64,000 nucleotides of DNA from Gemmatimonadaceae bacterium (GCA_016742275.1 JACVCD010000002.1:62001-126000), one strand, 5' to 3'. Shown: positions 26,642 through 36,904, counted from the stretch's first letter. Numbers and translations: made by a program. Notes: generated by a model not told the origin, from the sequence alone.

Positions 26642-29600
26642 TTAGCGCGACGGGTTGGCGGGACCGGTGCCGGTTGCGCCCGTTCCCACTGTGGAAGGCG
26701 CCGCGTCACGCAAACGGGCAATGGCCTCACGGGCCGCCCGCAGCTGCGGTTCGACGGGCGCTTCACCGTCACGCCACAGCTCGAGGAAACGCTCGTATGA
26801 CTGAATGGCCTTGGCGCGATCACCCACCTGCTCGTACAGCTGTCCGCGCAGCGCAAACTGCCGCACATACACCGCCCACGTGGTTTCCACCGACTGACTC
26901 GGCGTAAAGCGCGTAGGGTCGATGAGCTCGAGAATGGCCAGTGCCTGACGCGGATCACCAAGCTCGGCCAACACCACCGCGCGAGTCACCATGCGGAGAC
27001 CGGTCGTGCCAATGGCGCTTGCCGTGCGCAGCGAATCCACCGATGGGAAGGTGCGGGCCAGTCGACGCGCGGTCGCCGAATCACGACGGGCAACGGCCAG
27101 CAGGGCACGGAGTTCAGGATAGCCCGTCGTATCGCCCTGCGCGGCCAGCGTGCGCAGCGAAAGTTTCGCGTGCATGGTGTCACGCGTGGCGAGGAACATC
27201 ATGTACGAGCTCAGCCAGTCGCGGCGCTCGGGCGGCAACGTCTCGAGTTCACGAGTCACGCCATTCAGTTGCTGACGCTCCGTCGCCGACAGCTCCACGC
27301 CCATACTGGCGCGCATGGTGAGGGCCAACCACTGAGCAATGCTCGTCACGCGCGTGCCCGGCATGGTGGGCAGGTATTCATCCGTCTTGGACAGCGTGCT
27401 CGATGCGGCACTGATCAGCGCCGGACGCCCGGTGAGTGCACCGATACCCATGGCATCACTGAGCACCGTGTAGCGCTCACCAACACCAAGTCGCTTCAGT
27501 GAATCGATGGGTGTCGCGGCCAGCAATGTGGACGCTTCACCACCCACACCAGGACGCAATGCGCGTGCGCGCATGGCCAGGATGCGCCATGGGAATGTGG
27601 GATCGTTGGTGCTCGAGCGCGCCATCGCCGATTGCAGCACACCAATCGCGCTGTCGATCATGCCTGCCGACAGCAGATTGTCGGCGAGTGCACGACGTGC
27701 GGGAATTGCATCGGGATCGGCAGTGATCCAACCCAATGTTGCTTCGCGTGCACGCACACTGGCCGCGGTGCGTAGCGCCGTCATTTGCGAAGCTGTACCA
27801 AGACGCGCTTCGTAGTTGTTCGGGCCACCCGGCTTGATGCTGTCGCCCACGAGCACGGCATACGAACGCGGCACGGCCGCCTGGTTGTAGATCTCCACCA
27901 GATGACGGAAGGCCAAGTGGAACGTGCTGTCCAATGCGATGGTCTTCTGGAACGCACGCATGGACTGATTCAGATACTTGGCCGTGCTATCCGGATTGCG
28001 ACCGTAGTCGGTGTTCCACACCAGATGATACGCGGCATCGGCAAACGCATACCACGCCTCGGCGTCCAACGAATCGGATGCCACGAGACGTGCCAGACGT
28101 TCGCGCGAAGCGAGGAACTGTTGACGTGCTCCGTTTACATCATCACGGACCACGTTGCGAAACGCGCTCGTGAGCTCGGCGTGACCGCGCACGATTTCCT
28201 GCTGACGGATCGGCAAGCGATTGGCGTACTGCACGGCACGATCCGCATCAGTGGCACTCGCGGTGTCCACCCAGTTGAGCCAACCGCGTCCAAGCGAGCG
28301 ACGGTAGTAGGCCAGCGCGAATGTGCTGTCGAGTTGCAGTGCCTGTGTGAATGCGGAATCGGCCGACTGCAACCGCCACGAGTTGAGCGAACGCAGACCG
28401 TCGAGATAGAGACGATAGGCTTCGACGGACGTGGTGGTCTGCTTTGCGAGGTCGAGTGACACACGCGGACCGCCAGCGAGATTCAGCAGATCACCGGCCA
28501 GCTGTTCAAAGACACCACGTGGGTCGGCACCGCGCGGCGCGGCAACGCGCGCCCGATCAATCACGTCCTGCGCATCGGCGTCGTACAGTGTGGCCGTAGC
28601 AATGAGCGAATCACCCGCCAGCGTGAGCTGACCCAGTACCACTCGACCAACTCCCGCACGACGCGCGAGGCGTTCCGCATCATCGAAGCTGATCCGGCGC
28701 GCATCATCGAGATGTTCATCGCGCAACAGATCAAGCGTACGCTCGTACTCTACAACCTTGAGATCCTGCCACTGTGCAAGCGAGAGCGTGAGCATGTTGA
28801 GCCCACCTTCGCGCAACCACTCGAGCGAGTTGTCGGGCGCTTGCACTTCAAACGGTGCGACCAGCCACGCGCGTGCACCTTCGCCGCGACCTTTTTGCGA
28901 AACAAATACGGCGGTTAGCGATGCGGCCAGTGAAATGGCAATCGCACCCCAGACCACCAGTCTGGAACGTCCCTTGAGGCCACCGCTCTTACCACCGGCT
29001 CCAGCGGCCTTTGCACCACTGCCGCCACTCAACGCCGATGGAATGGCTGAACGTGTCGGTGTTGCGCGCGAAATCGGTCCCGATGGCGTATCGGCCATCG
29101 GGTCGCCGGTCAGCGCGGCAACAAATGCACGACCATGCGGCCACCGTTCCGCTGGATCCTTATTGAGCAGCTGATCGATGGCGTGCACCACGTCGCCCGA
29201 AGTCTCTGGCGCCGTGATGCTGAGGGACCGTACCTGCTCGGTGAGATGCTTGACGAGAACGGACGCGGCCGTGGGCGCTTCAACGGCCGGAGCGCCCGTC
29301 AGCATTTCGACGGCAATGAGGCCCAGCGAATAGAGATCGCTGCGTCCGTCGATATTGGCGTCGCCGCTGGCCTGTTCGGGGCTCATGTAGCGCGGCGAGC
29401 CGAGCACGAAGCCGGCGCCGGTGAGCTGCATGTTGCCCTGCAGGGCACGTGCGACACCGAAGTCGGTGAGCATGGCGCGCCCGGTCTCGCGATCGAGCAG
29501 CACGTTCTCCGGCTTCACATCGCGGTGTACCAGTTCGGCCGTGTAAGCGTAATCGAGCGCGAGCGCGATGTCGCGCAGGATGGGCACGGATTCCGCTTCG

Positions 29601-29950
29601 GACAGCGCGCCCTGACGCGTGAGTCGGTCACGCAGACTCTCGCCGGGCACGAACTCCATCACGAAGTAAAGCAGTCCATCCGCTTCACCGGCGGTGTAAA
29701 CCGCGACAATGTTGGGATGACGCAAGCGCGCTACGGTGCGCGATTCCTGCACGAAACGTTGCCGCAGCTCGGCGCTGGCCGCCACGTCTGGAGCAACCAC
29801 CTTGATGGCGACCGGACGATCGAGCGTTTCGTCGTGTGCCCGGAACACCGATCCCATCCCGCCCTGCCCAAGAAGTCCGTCCACCCGGTACTGCCCGGCG
29901 AGGGCGGTACGTAGACGTGACTCGAGAGAAGGGGATGAGGGGTCGCTCAT
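26642..29950 (-). CDS. Membrane-bound Ser/Thr protein kinase with TolB-like and TPR sensor region
   Basis: 1102 aa from the ATG at 29950 (MSDPSSPSLESR); upstream codons to 30037 overlap the divergent gene. The kinase domain, residues about 20-290, has the Gly loop GQGGMGSVFRAH, VAIKVV, HRDVKPENVLLD, TDFGVA and SPRYMSPEQ. A Gly/Ala/Lys linker leads to one membrane helix (VVWGAIAISLAASLTAVFV), then a TolB-N-like domain and a long all-helical TPR region. This Pkn architecture places the kinase inside and the TPR part outside. The substrate is unknown. Confidence 0.92.
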   Translation of the reverse strand: MSDPSSPSLESRLRTALAGQYRVDGLLGQGGMGSVFRAHDETLDRPVAIKVVAPDVAASAELRQRFVQESRTVARLRHPNIVAVYTAGEADGLLYFVMEFVPGESLRDRLTRQGALSEAESVPILRDIALALDYAYTAELVHRDVKPENVLLDRETGRAMLTDFGVARALQGNMQLTGAGFVLGSPRYMSPEQASGDANIDGRSDLYSLGLIAVEMLTGAPAVEAPTAASVLVKHLTEQVRSLSITAPETSGDVVHAIDQLLNKDPAERWPHGRAFVAALTGDPMADTPSGPISRATPTRSAIPSALSGGSGAKAAGAGGKSGGLKGRSRLVVWGAIAISLAASLTAVFVSQKGRGEGARAWLVAPFEVQAPDNSLEWLREGGLNMLTLSLAQWQDLKVVEYERTLDLLRDEHLDDARRISFDDAERLARRAGVGRVVLGQLTLAGDSLIATATLYDADAQDVIDRARVAAPRGADPRGVFEQLAGDLLNLAGGPRVSLDLAKQTTTSVEAYRLYLDGLRSLNSWRLQSADSAFTQALQLDSTFALAYYRRSLGRGWLNWVDTASATDADRAVQYANRLPIRQQEIVRGHAELTSAFRNVVRDDVNGARQQFLASRERLARLVASDSLDAEAWYAFADAAYHLVWNTDYGRNPDSTAKYLNQSMRAFQKTIALDSTFHLAFRHLVEIYNQAAVPRSYAVLVGDSIKPGGPNNYEARLGTASQMTALRTAASVRAREATLGWITADPDAIPARRALADNLLSAGMIDSAIGVLQSAMARSSTNDPTFPWRILAMRARALRPGVGGEASTLLAATPIDSLKRLGVGERYTVLSDAMGIGALTGRPALISAASSTLSKTDEYLPTMPGTRVTSIAQWLALTMRASMGVELSATERQQLNGVTRELETLPPERRDWLSSYMMFLATRDTMHAKLSLRTLAAQGDTTGYPELRALLAVARRDSATARRLARTFPSVDSLRTASAIGTTGLRMVTRAVVLAELGDPRQALAILELIDPTRFTPSQSVETTWAVYVRQFALRGQLYEQVGDRAKAIQSYERFLELWRDGEAPVEPQLRAAREAIARLRDAAPSTVGTGATGTGPANPSR

Positions 29951-30024
29951 GCGCGTAAGTTGACTCGAAATCCTGCGGATGGCCACGGCTGTCCGCCATT
30001 CCATCCCGGAAACCGGTGCATGTG

Positions 30025-31056
30025 ATGCGGACCACAATCGAACGGACTACCCAGGGCGTGCGGGTTCTGTTCCTCGCCCTCGGGCCTCTGCTGCTGGGTG
30101 CCTGTCAACCCACGGTGAGACCAGCTCCGTCACCGCGGGTTGGGCCCATAGTCATCGCGCATCGCGGTGCCAGTGGGCATAGGCCAGAGCACACACTCGC
30201 CGCCTATGCGCTGGCGGTGACCATGGGCGCCGATTTTATCGAACCGGATCTCGTGAGTACCCGCGATGGGGTATTGATCGCCCGTCATGAAAACGAAATC
30301 GGCGGTACGACGGATGTTGCCTCGCGATTCCCCGAGCGACGCACACGCAAGGTGATCGACGGTGACACGGTGGACGGCTGGTTCACCGAGGACTTTACCC
30401 TCGCTGAGATCCAGACACTTCGGGCGCGTGAGCGGTTGCCCTTTCGCTCGCATGCCTATGACGGGCAGTTCACCATTCCTACGTTCGACGAGGTGTTGGC
30501 GCTCGCCGATTCCATGGGCCGTGCGCGTGGTCGACCCGTGGGGGTGTACCCGGAGACCAAGCATCCCACCTATCACCGCGCCATTGGTCTGCCGCTTGAA
30601 GACAAGTTGCTGGCCTCGCTTCGCGCTCGTGGACTCGATCGCGCCGATGCGCCAGTCTTCATCCAGAGCTTTGAAGACGGGAATCTGCGTGCCCTGCGCC
30701 CGCGCACACGTGTACCCCTCGTGTTTCTCATGAGTGGCAGTGCGCCTGGCACCGATCGACTACGAGACATTGCGACATTTGCCGACGCCATTGGCGTCAA
30801 TCAGCGGATGATCGTGGGTGCTGACTCATCAGCCGTTCCCACCACCATCATTCGAGATGCACACGCCGCCGGACTGCGAGTCCATGTCTGGACGTTGCGT
30901 TCGGAGCCGCAATTTCTGGCCAAGCGCTATCGCGGAGATCCCCTGGCCGAGGTGCGGGAGATGGTGCGGCTCGGGGTGGATGGAATCTTCGGAGATTTTC
31001 CGGATGTGGTGGTGGCGGGTCTTCTTGGATCGGAGGGTAGGGGAGGATTTGAGTGA
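30025..31056 (+). CDS. glpQ: Glycerophosphodiester phosphodiesterase, lipoprotein
   Basis: 343 aa from ATG 30025 (a GTG at 30016 is possible), divergent from the kinase with a 74-bp gap. The N-terminus is a lipoprotein signal (VLFLALGPLLLGACQ). The catalytic motifs of the GDPD barrel are present: IAHRGASGHRPEHT (the first catalytic His and Arg), FIEPDLVSTRDGVLIARHE (metal ligands and second His) and VYPETKHP. The enzyme hydrolyses deacylated phospholipids to glycerol-3-phosphate and an alcohol. The last eight residues (SEGRGGFE) are encoded by the left edge of a dispersed palindrome that appears to have supplied the stop codon. Confidence 0.9.
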   Translation: MRTTIERTTQGVRVLFLALGPLLLGACQPTVRPAPSPRVGPIVIAHRGASGHRPEHTLAAYALAVTMGADFIEPDLVSTRDGVLIARHENEIGGTTDVASRFPERRTRKVIDGDTVDGWFTEDFTLAEIQTLRARERLPFRSHAYDGQFTIPTFDEVLALADSMGRARGRPVGVYPETKHPTYHRAIGLPLEDKLLASLRARGLDRADAPVFIQSFEDGNLRALRPRTRVPLVFLMSGSAPGTDRLRDIATFADAIGVNQRMIVGADSSAVPTTIIRDAHAAGLRVHVWTLRSEPQFLAKRYRGDPLAEVREMVRLGVDGIFGDFPDVVVAGLLGSEGRGGFE

Positions 31057-31196
31057 ACAGATGGCGTGAGGATTGGAGGATCTGAGGATAAGAGAGCGGG
31101 CCGCGGAGGTGCCCGGTGGGGCTGGGTACCCCCGCGGCCCGCACCTCCTAACCTCAAATCCTCTGATCCTCGCGCCATCTGTTCCTCAAATCCTCC
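31041..31196. repeat. GAGGAT-arm intergenic palindrome, copy A
   Basis: Long imperfect palindrome. The outer arms are built of repeated GAGGAT-type words flanking GAACAGATGGCGTGAGG / CGCCATCTGTTC. The inner perfect stem GCGGGCCGCGG (31096-31106) pairs with CCGCGGCCCGC (31132-31142). It fills the gap between glpQ and ppc. Confidence 0.9.
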
Positions 31197-31210
31197 TGTA
31201 CCTTCAATCC

Positions 31211-33988
31211 ATGGGAACGACTCCGATCAACAGAATCGAGAAGGACGCCCCCCTCCGTGAAGACATCCGGCTATTGGGGCGTCTCCTGGGCGACACGGTG
31301 CGCGAGCAGGAAGGTGCGCTGGTCTTTGATGTGGTGGAGCAGACCCGCCAGGCGGCCATCCGATTTGCGCGCGAGGGGCGTGCGGAGGATCGGGCGCAAT
31401 TGCATGCGCTGCTCGATGATCTGCCGCCCGATGAAACGCTGAGTGTTGTTCGGGCTTTTGCGTACTTTCTGCAATTGGCGAATATCGCTGAGGATACGCA
31501 TCGGGCACGCAGGCGTCGGCAGCATGAGCGGGAAGGGTCGCCGGCGCGTGGGGGCACGTTGGAGCATGCGTTGTCGGCGGTGCTCAAGGCGCTGCCGGCT
31601 GATCAGGCGGCGCGGCAGATAAGGGAGTTTTTCCGTGATGCGCTCGTGTCGCCGGTGCTGACAGCGCATCCAACCGAAGTGCAGCGCCAGAGCACACAGC
31701 GTGCCATGCAGGAGATTGCCACGCTGCTCGATACGCGCGATCGCACCGATCTCACGCCGATCGAAGAAGCGGAAAACGCCACGTCGCTCAAGCAGCACGT
31801 GCTCACATTGTGGCACACGCGTCTCGTGCGTGCGGAGCGTTTGCGGGTAATCGATGAAGTGCGCAACGGGATCGCGTACTACCGCAGCACCTTCTTCAGT
31901 GAAGTGCCGCGTCTTTATGCGGAAACGCAGGCATTGGTGGAAAGTCAGGCACCGGGTGAAGCGTGGCCTGATTCGCCGTTCCTGCGCGTTGGCAGCTGGA
32001 TTGGCGGTGATCGTGATGGCAACCCGTTTGTCACTGCGGCAATTCTGCGTGACACGCTCAAGTTGCAGGCGGCCGCAGCGTTCGAGCACTACCTGAACGA
32101 GGTGCATACGCTGGGCGGTGAGTTGTCGCTGTCGCAGGTGCTGCGTCCGGTCACGCCCGCGTTGGAATCATTGGCCGCATCGTCACCCGATACATCATCG
32201 CAGCGTCGTGATGAACCCTATCGCCGTGCGCTGAGTGGTGTGTATGCCCGTGTGGTGGCTACGGCGCGTGGGTTGGATGTGCCGGTGATATTGACTCGTT
32301 CGGCGGTTGGCGAAGCGGTTCCGTACGATTCACCCGATGCCCTGCGCGCCGATCTCGAGGTCGTTCGCGATTCGCTCGTGGCGCACGGTGTCGGTACTCT
32401 GGCCGATGGTCGACTGCGCCGACTCCTCACGGCAACACGTGTGTTCGGATTCCATCTCGCGCCGGTGGATATGCGGCAGAATGCTGACGTGCATGAGCGC
32501 GTGGTTGGTGCCTTGCTCGCTGCGGCTGGTGTGTGCACCGACTACACGTCGCTCGACGAAACAGCGCGCGTGAAGCTATTGGCATCGGAGCTCGAGGGTA
32601 CTCGGCCGCTCTGGTCGTCGCATCTACCCTATGATGCGGCCATTCAGGGTGAGCTCGATATCGTGTTTGCTGCGCACGATCTGCGTGCCCGATTTGGTGC
32701 GGCGGCATTGCCGCACTACATCATTTCCAAGTGCGATGGTTTGTCCGATCTCCTGGAAGTGGCGGTGCTGCTCAAGGAGGCCGGTCTCGCACATGGCGGG
32801 CACACCGCGAGCTCGGGGCTCGACATCGTGCCGCTGTTCGAAACCATCGGTGACCTGCAGCGCGCTGGTGAGGTGATGGCGCAGGCATTCGCGTTGCCGG
32901 TGTATCGCGCGCTGGTGAAGTCGCGTGGTGATCGTCACGAAGTCATGCTGGGCTATTCCGACAGCAACAAGGACGGCGGCTTTCTCACCAGTGGTTGGGA
33001 GTTGTATCAAGCCGAGTTGGCGCTGATGCAGGTGTTCACTGAACACGGTGTGCATCTGCGACTCTTCCATGGGCGCGGCGGATCGGTGGGCCGTGGCGGC
33101 GGTCCGAGCTACGACGCCATTCTCGCGCAGCCTGCGGGTGCGGTGCGTGGACAGATTCGCATCACGGAGCAGGGCGAAGTGATTGCGTCCAAGTACGCCA
33201 CACCGGATCTGGGTCGTCGCAATCTGGAGCTGCTGGTGGCGGCCACGCTCGAGGCCACACTCACCGATCACGCCAACGAAGCCGAACGTGCAGTGGAGTT
33301 CCATCCACTCATGGAGCGGCTCAGCAACGCCGCGTTTCGTGCATATCGTGCGCTGGTGTACGAGACGCCGGGCTTTGTGCAGTACTTCCGCGAATCCACG
33401 CCGCTCGCTGAGATCGCCACACTCAATATTGGCAGTCGTCCGTCGTCACGTACGGCATCCGATCGCATCGAAGATCTGCGCGCCATTCCCTGGGTGTTTG
33501 CCTGGGCGCAGTGTCGCGCCATGTTGCCCGGTTGGTACGGATTCGGCAGCGCTGTCGCCGCTGTACTCGCAGAAGATCCGTCGGCACTGCCAACACTGCA
33601 GCGCATGAACAAGGAATGGCCATTCTTCCGTACGCTGCTGAGCAACGTCGACATGGTGCTGGCCAAGAGTGATCTCCGCGTGGCGTCACGGTACGCGGAA
33701 CTCGTACGCGATCCCGAACTGCGCCACACGATTTTTTCGCGCATCGAAGCCGAGTGGCAACGCACGCGAGATGCGCTCGTGCAAATCACAGGCGAGACGG
33801 AATTTCTCGTCGACAATCCATTGCTCGCGCGCTCCATGGCCACGCGCTTCCCGTACATGGACCCACTCAACCACTTACAGATCGCGCTGCTCCGACGTTT
33901 TCGCGAAACCGGGGATGAGGATCGGGTGCGGCGGGGGATTCACATCACGATTAACGGGATTGCGGCGGGGCTCCGTAATTCTGGCTGA
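31211..33988 (+). CDS. ppc: Phosphoenolpyruvate carboxylase
   Basis: 925 aa from ATG 31211 (MGTTPINRIEKDAPLRED); the frame from 31073 runs through the palindrome and is not coding. PEP carboxylase adds bicarbonate to PEP to make oxaloacetate. Landmarks: LTAHPTEVQRQS (catalytic His), WIGGDRDGNPFV, LGYSDSNKDGGFLTSGWELY, FHGRGGSVGRGGGP and QIRITEQGEVIASKY. The C-terminus ends GIAAGLRNSG, a slight variant of the usual RNTG end that contacts the active site. Length is normal for a bacterial enzyme. Confidence 0.97.
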   Translation: MGTTPINRIEKDAPLREDIRLLGRLLGDTVREQEGALVFDVVEQTRQAAIRFAREGRAEDRAQLHALLDDLPPDETLSVVRAFAYFLQLANIAEDTHRARRRRQHEREGSPARGGTLEHALSAVLKALPADQAARQIREFFRDALVSPVLTAHPTEVQRQSTQRAMQEIATLLDTRDRTDLTPIEEAENATSLKQHVLTLWHTRLVRAERLRVIDEVRNGIAYYRSTFFSEVPRLYAETQALVESQAPGEAWPDSPFLRVGSWIGGDRDGNPFVTAAILRDTLKLQAAAAFEHYLNEVHTLGGELSLSQVLRPVTPALESLAASSPDTSSQRRDEPYRRALSGVYARVVATARGLDVPVILTRSAVGEAVPYDSPDALRADLEVVRDSLVAHGVGTLADGRLRRLLTATRVFGFHLAPVDMRQNADVHERVVGALLAAAGVCTDYTSLDETARVKLLASELEGTRPLWSSHLPYDAAIQGELDIVFAAHDLRARFGAAALPHYIISKCDGLSDLLEVAVLLKEAGLAHGGHTASSGLDIVPLFETIGDLQRAGEVMAQAFALPVYRALVKSRGDRHEVMLGYSDSNKDGGFLTSGWELYQAELALMQVFTEHGVHLRLFHGRGGSVGRGGGPSYDAILAQPAGAVRGQIRITEQGEVIASKYATPDLGRRNLELLVAATLEATLTDHANEAERAVEFHPLMERLSNAAFRAYRALVYETPGFVQYFRESTPLAEIATLNIGSRPSSRTASDRIEDLRAIPWVFAWAQCRAMLPGWYGFGSAVAAVLAEDPSALPTLQRMNKEWPFFRTLLSNVDMVLAKSDLRVASRYAELVRDPELRHTIFSRIEAEWQRTRDALVQITGETEFLVDNPLLARSMATRFPYMDPLNHLQIALLRRFRETGDEDRVRRGIHITINGIAAGLRNSG

Positions 33989-34000
33989 ATCAGAGGGAGT

Positions 34001-34155
34001 CGAGGATCTGAGAGAAAAGATGGCGTGAGGATTGGAGGATCTGAGGATAAGAGAGCGGGCCTCGGGGGAACCCAGTCGGACCGGGCTCCCCCGAGGCCCG
34101 CACCTCCTAACCTCAAATCCTCTGATCCTCGCGCCATCTGTTGCTCACATCCTCC
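34001..34155. repeat. GAGGAT-arm intergenic palindrome, copy B
   Basis: Same family as copy A: arms carry AGATGGCGTGAGGATTGG and CCTCGCGCCATCTG. The inner perfect 14-bp stem is 34055-34068 with 34088-34101. It lies between ppc and the kinase gene. Confidence 0.9.
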
Positions 34156-34186
34156 CTCCCCTCCAATCCGGGAATAGGTTAGCGGC

Positions 34187-35803
34187 ATGGATCAACTCGC
34201 CAATCTCCGAAGCACGGTGGGTCACCGGTTTTCCATTGAGCGCGCCCTTGGTCAGGGTGGCATGGGAACGGTGTATCTCGCGCGCGACAAGCAGCTCGAT
34301 CGACATGTCGCGCTCAAGGTGTTGCCGGCGGAGTTTGCGCAGCAGCACGATCTGCGTGAGCGGTTTCTGCGCGAGACACGCACGGCAGCGGGGTTTTCGC
34401 ACCCCAACATCGTGCCGGTGTTCAGCATCGAGGCGCATGGCGATCTGCTGGCGTACTCCATGGGGTTGGTGGAGGGTGAAACGCTTGCCGAGCTCGTAAC
34501 GCGCACGGGGCCCATGAGTGTGCGCGATGTCGTGCGCGTGCTGCAGGATGTGGGATATGCGTTGGCGTATGCGCATGGACGTGGTGTGGTGCACCGCGAC
34601 ATCAAGCCGGACAACATCATGATCGAGCGCGCCACGGGACGCGCGCTGCTCATGGACTTTGGTATCTCGCGTTCGGTCCAGGCGGCGCCAGCAGAACCGA
34701 GTGGTGCGACCGGCGCGCTCACCCGTGTTGGCGAAGTGGTGGGAACTCCAGAGTTCATGAGTCCCGAACAGGCGTCGGGCGACACACTCGATGGACGGAG
34801 TGATCTATACTCACTCGGTCTTGTGGCGTGGTTTGCGCTCACTGGCTCGAGCGCCATGCGCGGCGAAAGCACGCACAAGGTGCTGGTCAAGCAGCTCACC
34901 GAGCCCGTGCCGCCGGTGGCGTCGCATCGGCCCGATGTGCCGCCCACGCTCGCCGATGTCGTCGATCGATGCGTGCGAAAGGATCCGACTGAACGGTTTG
35001 CATCGGCTGAAGCACTGGTGGACGCACTCGACTCTGCCGCCCTACGTGGCGTGGAGATCCCGCTACCCATCCGACTTTTTGCGCAGGAACTCGCGCAGGT
35101 GTCGCTCGTGGTGGGCTTCATCGCCATGCTCCTCCCACTCGGCTACGCCGTGCAAACCATGCGCGGCGCCGGCAATCTCGATGTGATTCTTCCGTTGGTG
35201 CTGGTGGCCGCCATCGTGTGGGGACGCCTCGCGCAGACGGTGCAACAAGCACGACGACTCTTTTCTCGTGGATTCACGATAGACGCCGTGCAGAACGGAT
35301 TTGCTGCACTGCGCGCCGAACGCGATGCCGAACGCGCGCAGCTACGCGCCATTCCCGCCGTGATTGCCCGTCGTCGCAAACAGATCGTATTGTTTGCCGC
35401 GCTGATCCTCGTGTCGTTTGCCCTGCGCCAATGGGTGATCGATACCATGCGCACCGAAACCAGCCCCGGTTGGTTCGCCGTGTCGATGCCTGGCGTGATC
35501 ATTCTGTACTGCGTCTACATCATGCGCGGTATCAGCATTGTGGGTCTGATTCGCTCACCCCTTCGCCCCACCATTGGCGAACGCCTCTTCGGCCTCGCAT
35601 GGGGCACCCCCATAGGCGCCGGAATTCTGCGTCTCATGTCTATCGGCGTTCGCGCACCCAATACCGTTGGGGTCACCGTGCCTGTGTCGGCTCCAGCGCC
35701 AAGGATCGAAGCCGCACCCACCACACCCAGCGCGCCCGTCTCAACTCTCGAGTCCCGCGTCGCCGCCCTCGAAGAGTGGCGGCGCCAAACCGAAGATCGA
35801 TGA
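34187..35803 (+). CDS. Ser/Thr protein kinase with C-terminal membrane segments
   Basis: 538 aa. Kinase domain, residues about 17-285: ALGQGGMGTVYLARDKQL, VALKVLP, HRDIKPDNIMIE, MDFGIS, GTPEFMSPEQASGD. The C-terminal half has two pairs of hydrophobic segments (VSLVVGFIAMLLPLGYAV; LPLVLVAAIVWG; IVLFAALILVSFAL; PGVIILYCVYIM) separated by a cytoplasmic helical part rich in Arg, then a Pro/Ala tail and a short coiled coil. There is no TPR tail, unlike the kinase at 26642. The stop lies in the edge of palindrome copy C. Confidence 0.9.
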   Translation: MDQLANLRSTVGHRFSIERALGQGGMGTVYLARDKQLDRHVALKVLPAEFAQQHDLRERFLRETRTAAGFSHPNIVPVFSIEAHGDLLAYSMGLVEGETLAELVTRTGPMSVRDVVRVLQDVGYALAYAHGRGVVHRDIKPDNIMIERATGRALLMDFGISRSVQAAPAEPSGATGALTRVGEVVGTPEFMSPEQASGDTLDGRSDLYSLGLVAWFALTGSSAMRGESTHKVLVKQLTEPVPPVASHRPDVPPTLADVVDRCVRKDPTERFASAEALVDALDSAALRGVEIPLPIRLFAQELAQVSLVVGFIAMLLPLGYAVQTMRGAGNLDVILPLVLVAAIVWGRLAQTVQQARRLFSRGFTIDAVQNGFAALRAERDAERAQLRAIPAVIARRRKQIVLFAALILVSFALRQWVIDTMRTETSPGWFAVSMPGVIILYCVYIMRGISIVGLIRSPLRPTIGERLFGLAWGTPIGAGILRLMSIGVRAPNTVGVTVPVSAPAPRIEAAPTTPSAPVSTLESRVAALEEWRRQTEDR

Positions 35804-35932
35804 ACAGATGGCGCGAGGATCAGAGGATCTGAGTATAGGAGAGCGGGCCCCGGGTGCACCTGCCTACAAGGTGCTCCCGGGGCCCGCTCCCTCATATCCT
35901 CAAATCCTCACGCCATCTGTTCTCCAATCCTC
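35801..35932. repeat. GAGGAT-arm intergenic palindrome, copy C
   Basis: Arms TGAACAGATGGCGCGAGGAT and CTCACGCCATCTGTTCTCC; inner perfect 12-bp stem 35843-35854 with 35876-35887. Lies between the convergent kinase and desaturase genes and encloses the kinase stop. Confidence 0.9.
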
Positions 35933-35935
35933 CTT

Positions 35936-36904
35936 CTACTCCATAGCGAATTCACGAGCAAACGCCACCTGGAACTGGAAGGTCTTGGTCTTGCTGCGTG
36001 TCTCCATGGCATCCGCAATACGCGTGAGACGCTGCGTGATGCCCATGATCTTTTCCTGCGCCTTCTTGCCGGCCTCGTTCAGTCCTTCAACCTTGTCGAG
36101 CGCCCAGAACTTGATGAGGTCTTCGACGATCTTGATGTACTCGCGCGGACCGTAGATGCCCGCGCGACGGATGACGTCGGCCATCTCACGGAAGTGCGGC
36201 ATGTTGAGACCCGGCATGTCGATGCTCGGCATGACGTGCGCGGCCGAAATCATGGCGTTGCTGGGATCACGCTCCATCACGCGCTGGAAGATCTCGCGAT
36301 AGAACACGTAGTGCCTCGCTTCTTCCTTGGCCACGTTGGAGAGCACGACGCCGATGAGGGGCTCGTATTCGCTGGCCAGCTTGCCGGTATTGGCGTGACT
36401 CACCTGCGTGGCGCGCTCCTGCAGGGAGGTGTACACGAACACGCGGTACGGATCCTTGTCCCACTCTGGCTCGAAGCCCGCCTTGAGGTACTCGAACTGC
36501 ATACGCTCGAGCACCGGGTTGTCCAGAATGCGACTGTCGTGTGCATAATCGTGCAGGATCGCGCCGTGCCGGTCTTCCTCGGCCGTCCACAGGTTGTTCC
36601 ACTTCGCCCAGAAGGTGTCGCCGCCCAGGTAGGTGGCGAGCAGGCGATGGAAATGCGGCAGGCCTTCTTCGGTCAGCGTATTGAGCGCCAGCGCGACTCG
36701 GGCGGGCATGGAGATGCCACGCGCCCGCTCACGCAACTGCTTCACGTGCAGATCCGGGTCCGTGTCTGGCGCGGGGGCCAGCAAATCGGACGGGAACCAC
36801 AAGATGCGCTTGGCTTCGTGGGATTCCATCAGCTGCTCGACGTCCTTCTCGAGGTCAGCGAGAACTTCCACCTTGGCCAGAATTTCTTGACTGGGTATGA
36901 ACAT
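35936..36904 (-). CDS. Acyl-ACP desaturase (fatty acid desaturase type 2)
   Basis: 322 aa from ATG 36904 (MFIPSQEILAKVEVL); the longer frame to 37078 overlaps the divergent gene. The diiron ligands appear as TEEGLPHFHR, the first EExxH in WTAEEDRHG and the second in AKEEARHYVFY. The soluble desaturase inserts a cis double bond into acyl-ACP using oxygen and ferredoxin. The C-terminal helices (REYIKIVEDLIKFWALDKVE) match the family. It is divergent from the ABC exporter with about 96 bp between the starts. Confidence 0.92.
   Translation of the reverse strand: MFIPSQEILAKVEVLADLEKDVEQLMESHEAKRILWFPSDLLAPAPDTDPDLHVKQLRERARGISMPARVALALNTLTEEGLPHFHRLLATYLGGDTFWAKWNNLWTAEEDRHGAILHDYAHDSRILDNPVLERMQFEYLKAGFEPEWDKDPYRVFVYTSLQERATQVSHANTGKLASEYEPLIGVVLSNVAKEEARHYVFYREIFQRVMERDPSNAMISAAHVMPSIDMPGLNMPHFREMADVIRRAGIYGPREYIKIVEDLIKFWALDKVEGLNEAGKKAQEKIMGITQRLTRIADAMETRSKTKTFQFQVAFAREFAME

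Noticed and set aside
31073-31210. Extended N-terminus of PEP carboxylase
   Set aside because: The extra 46 codons are the palindrome copy A; the ATG at 31211 begins family-like sequence.
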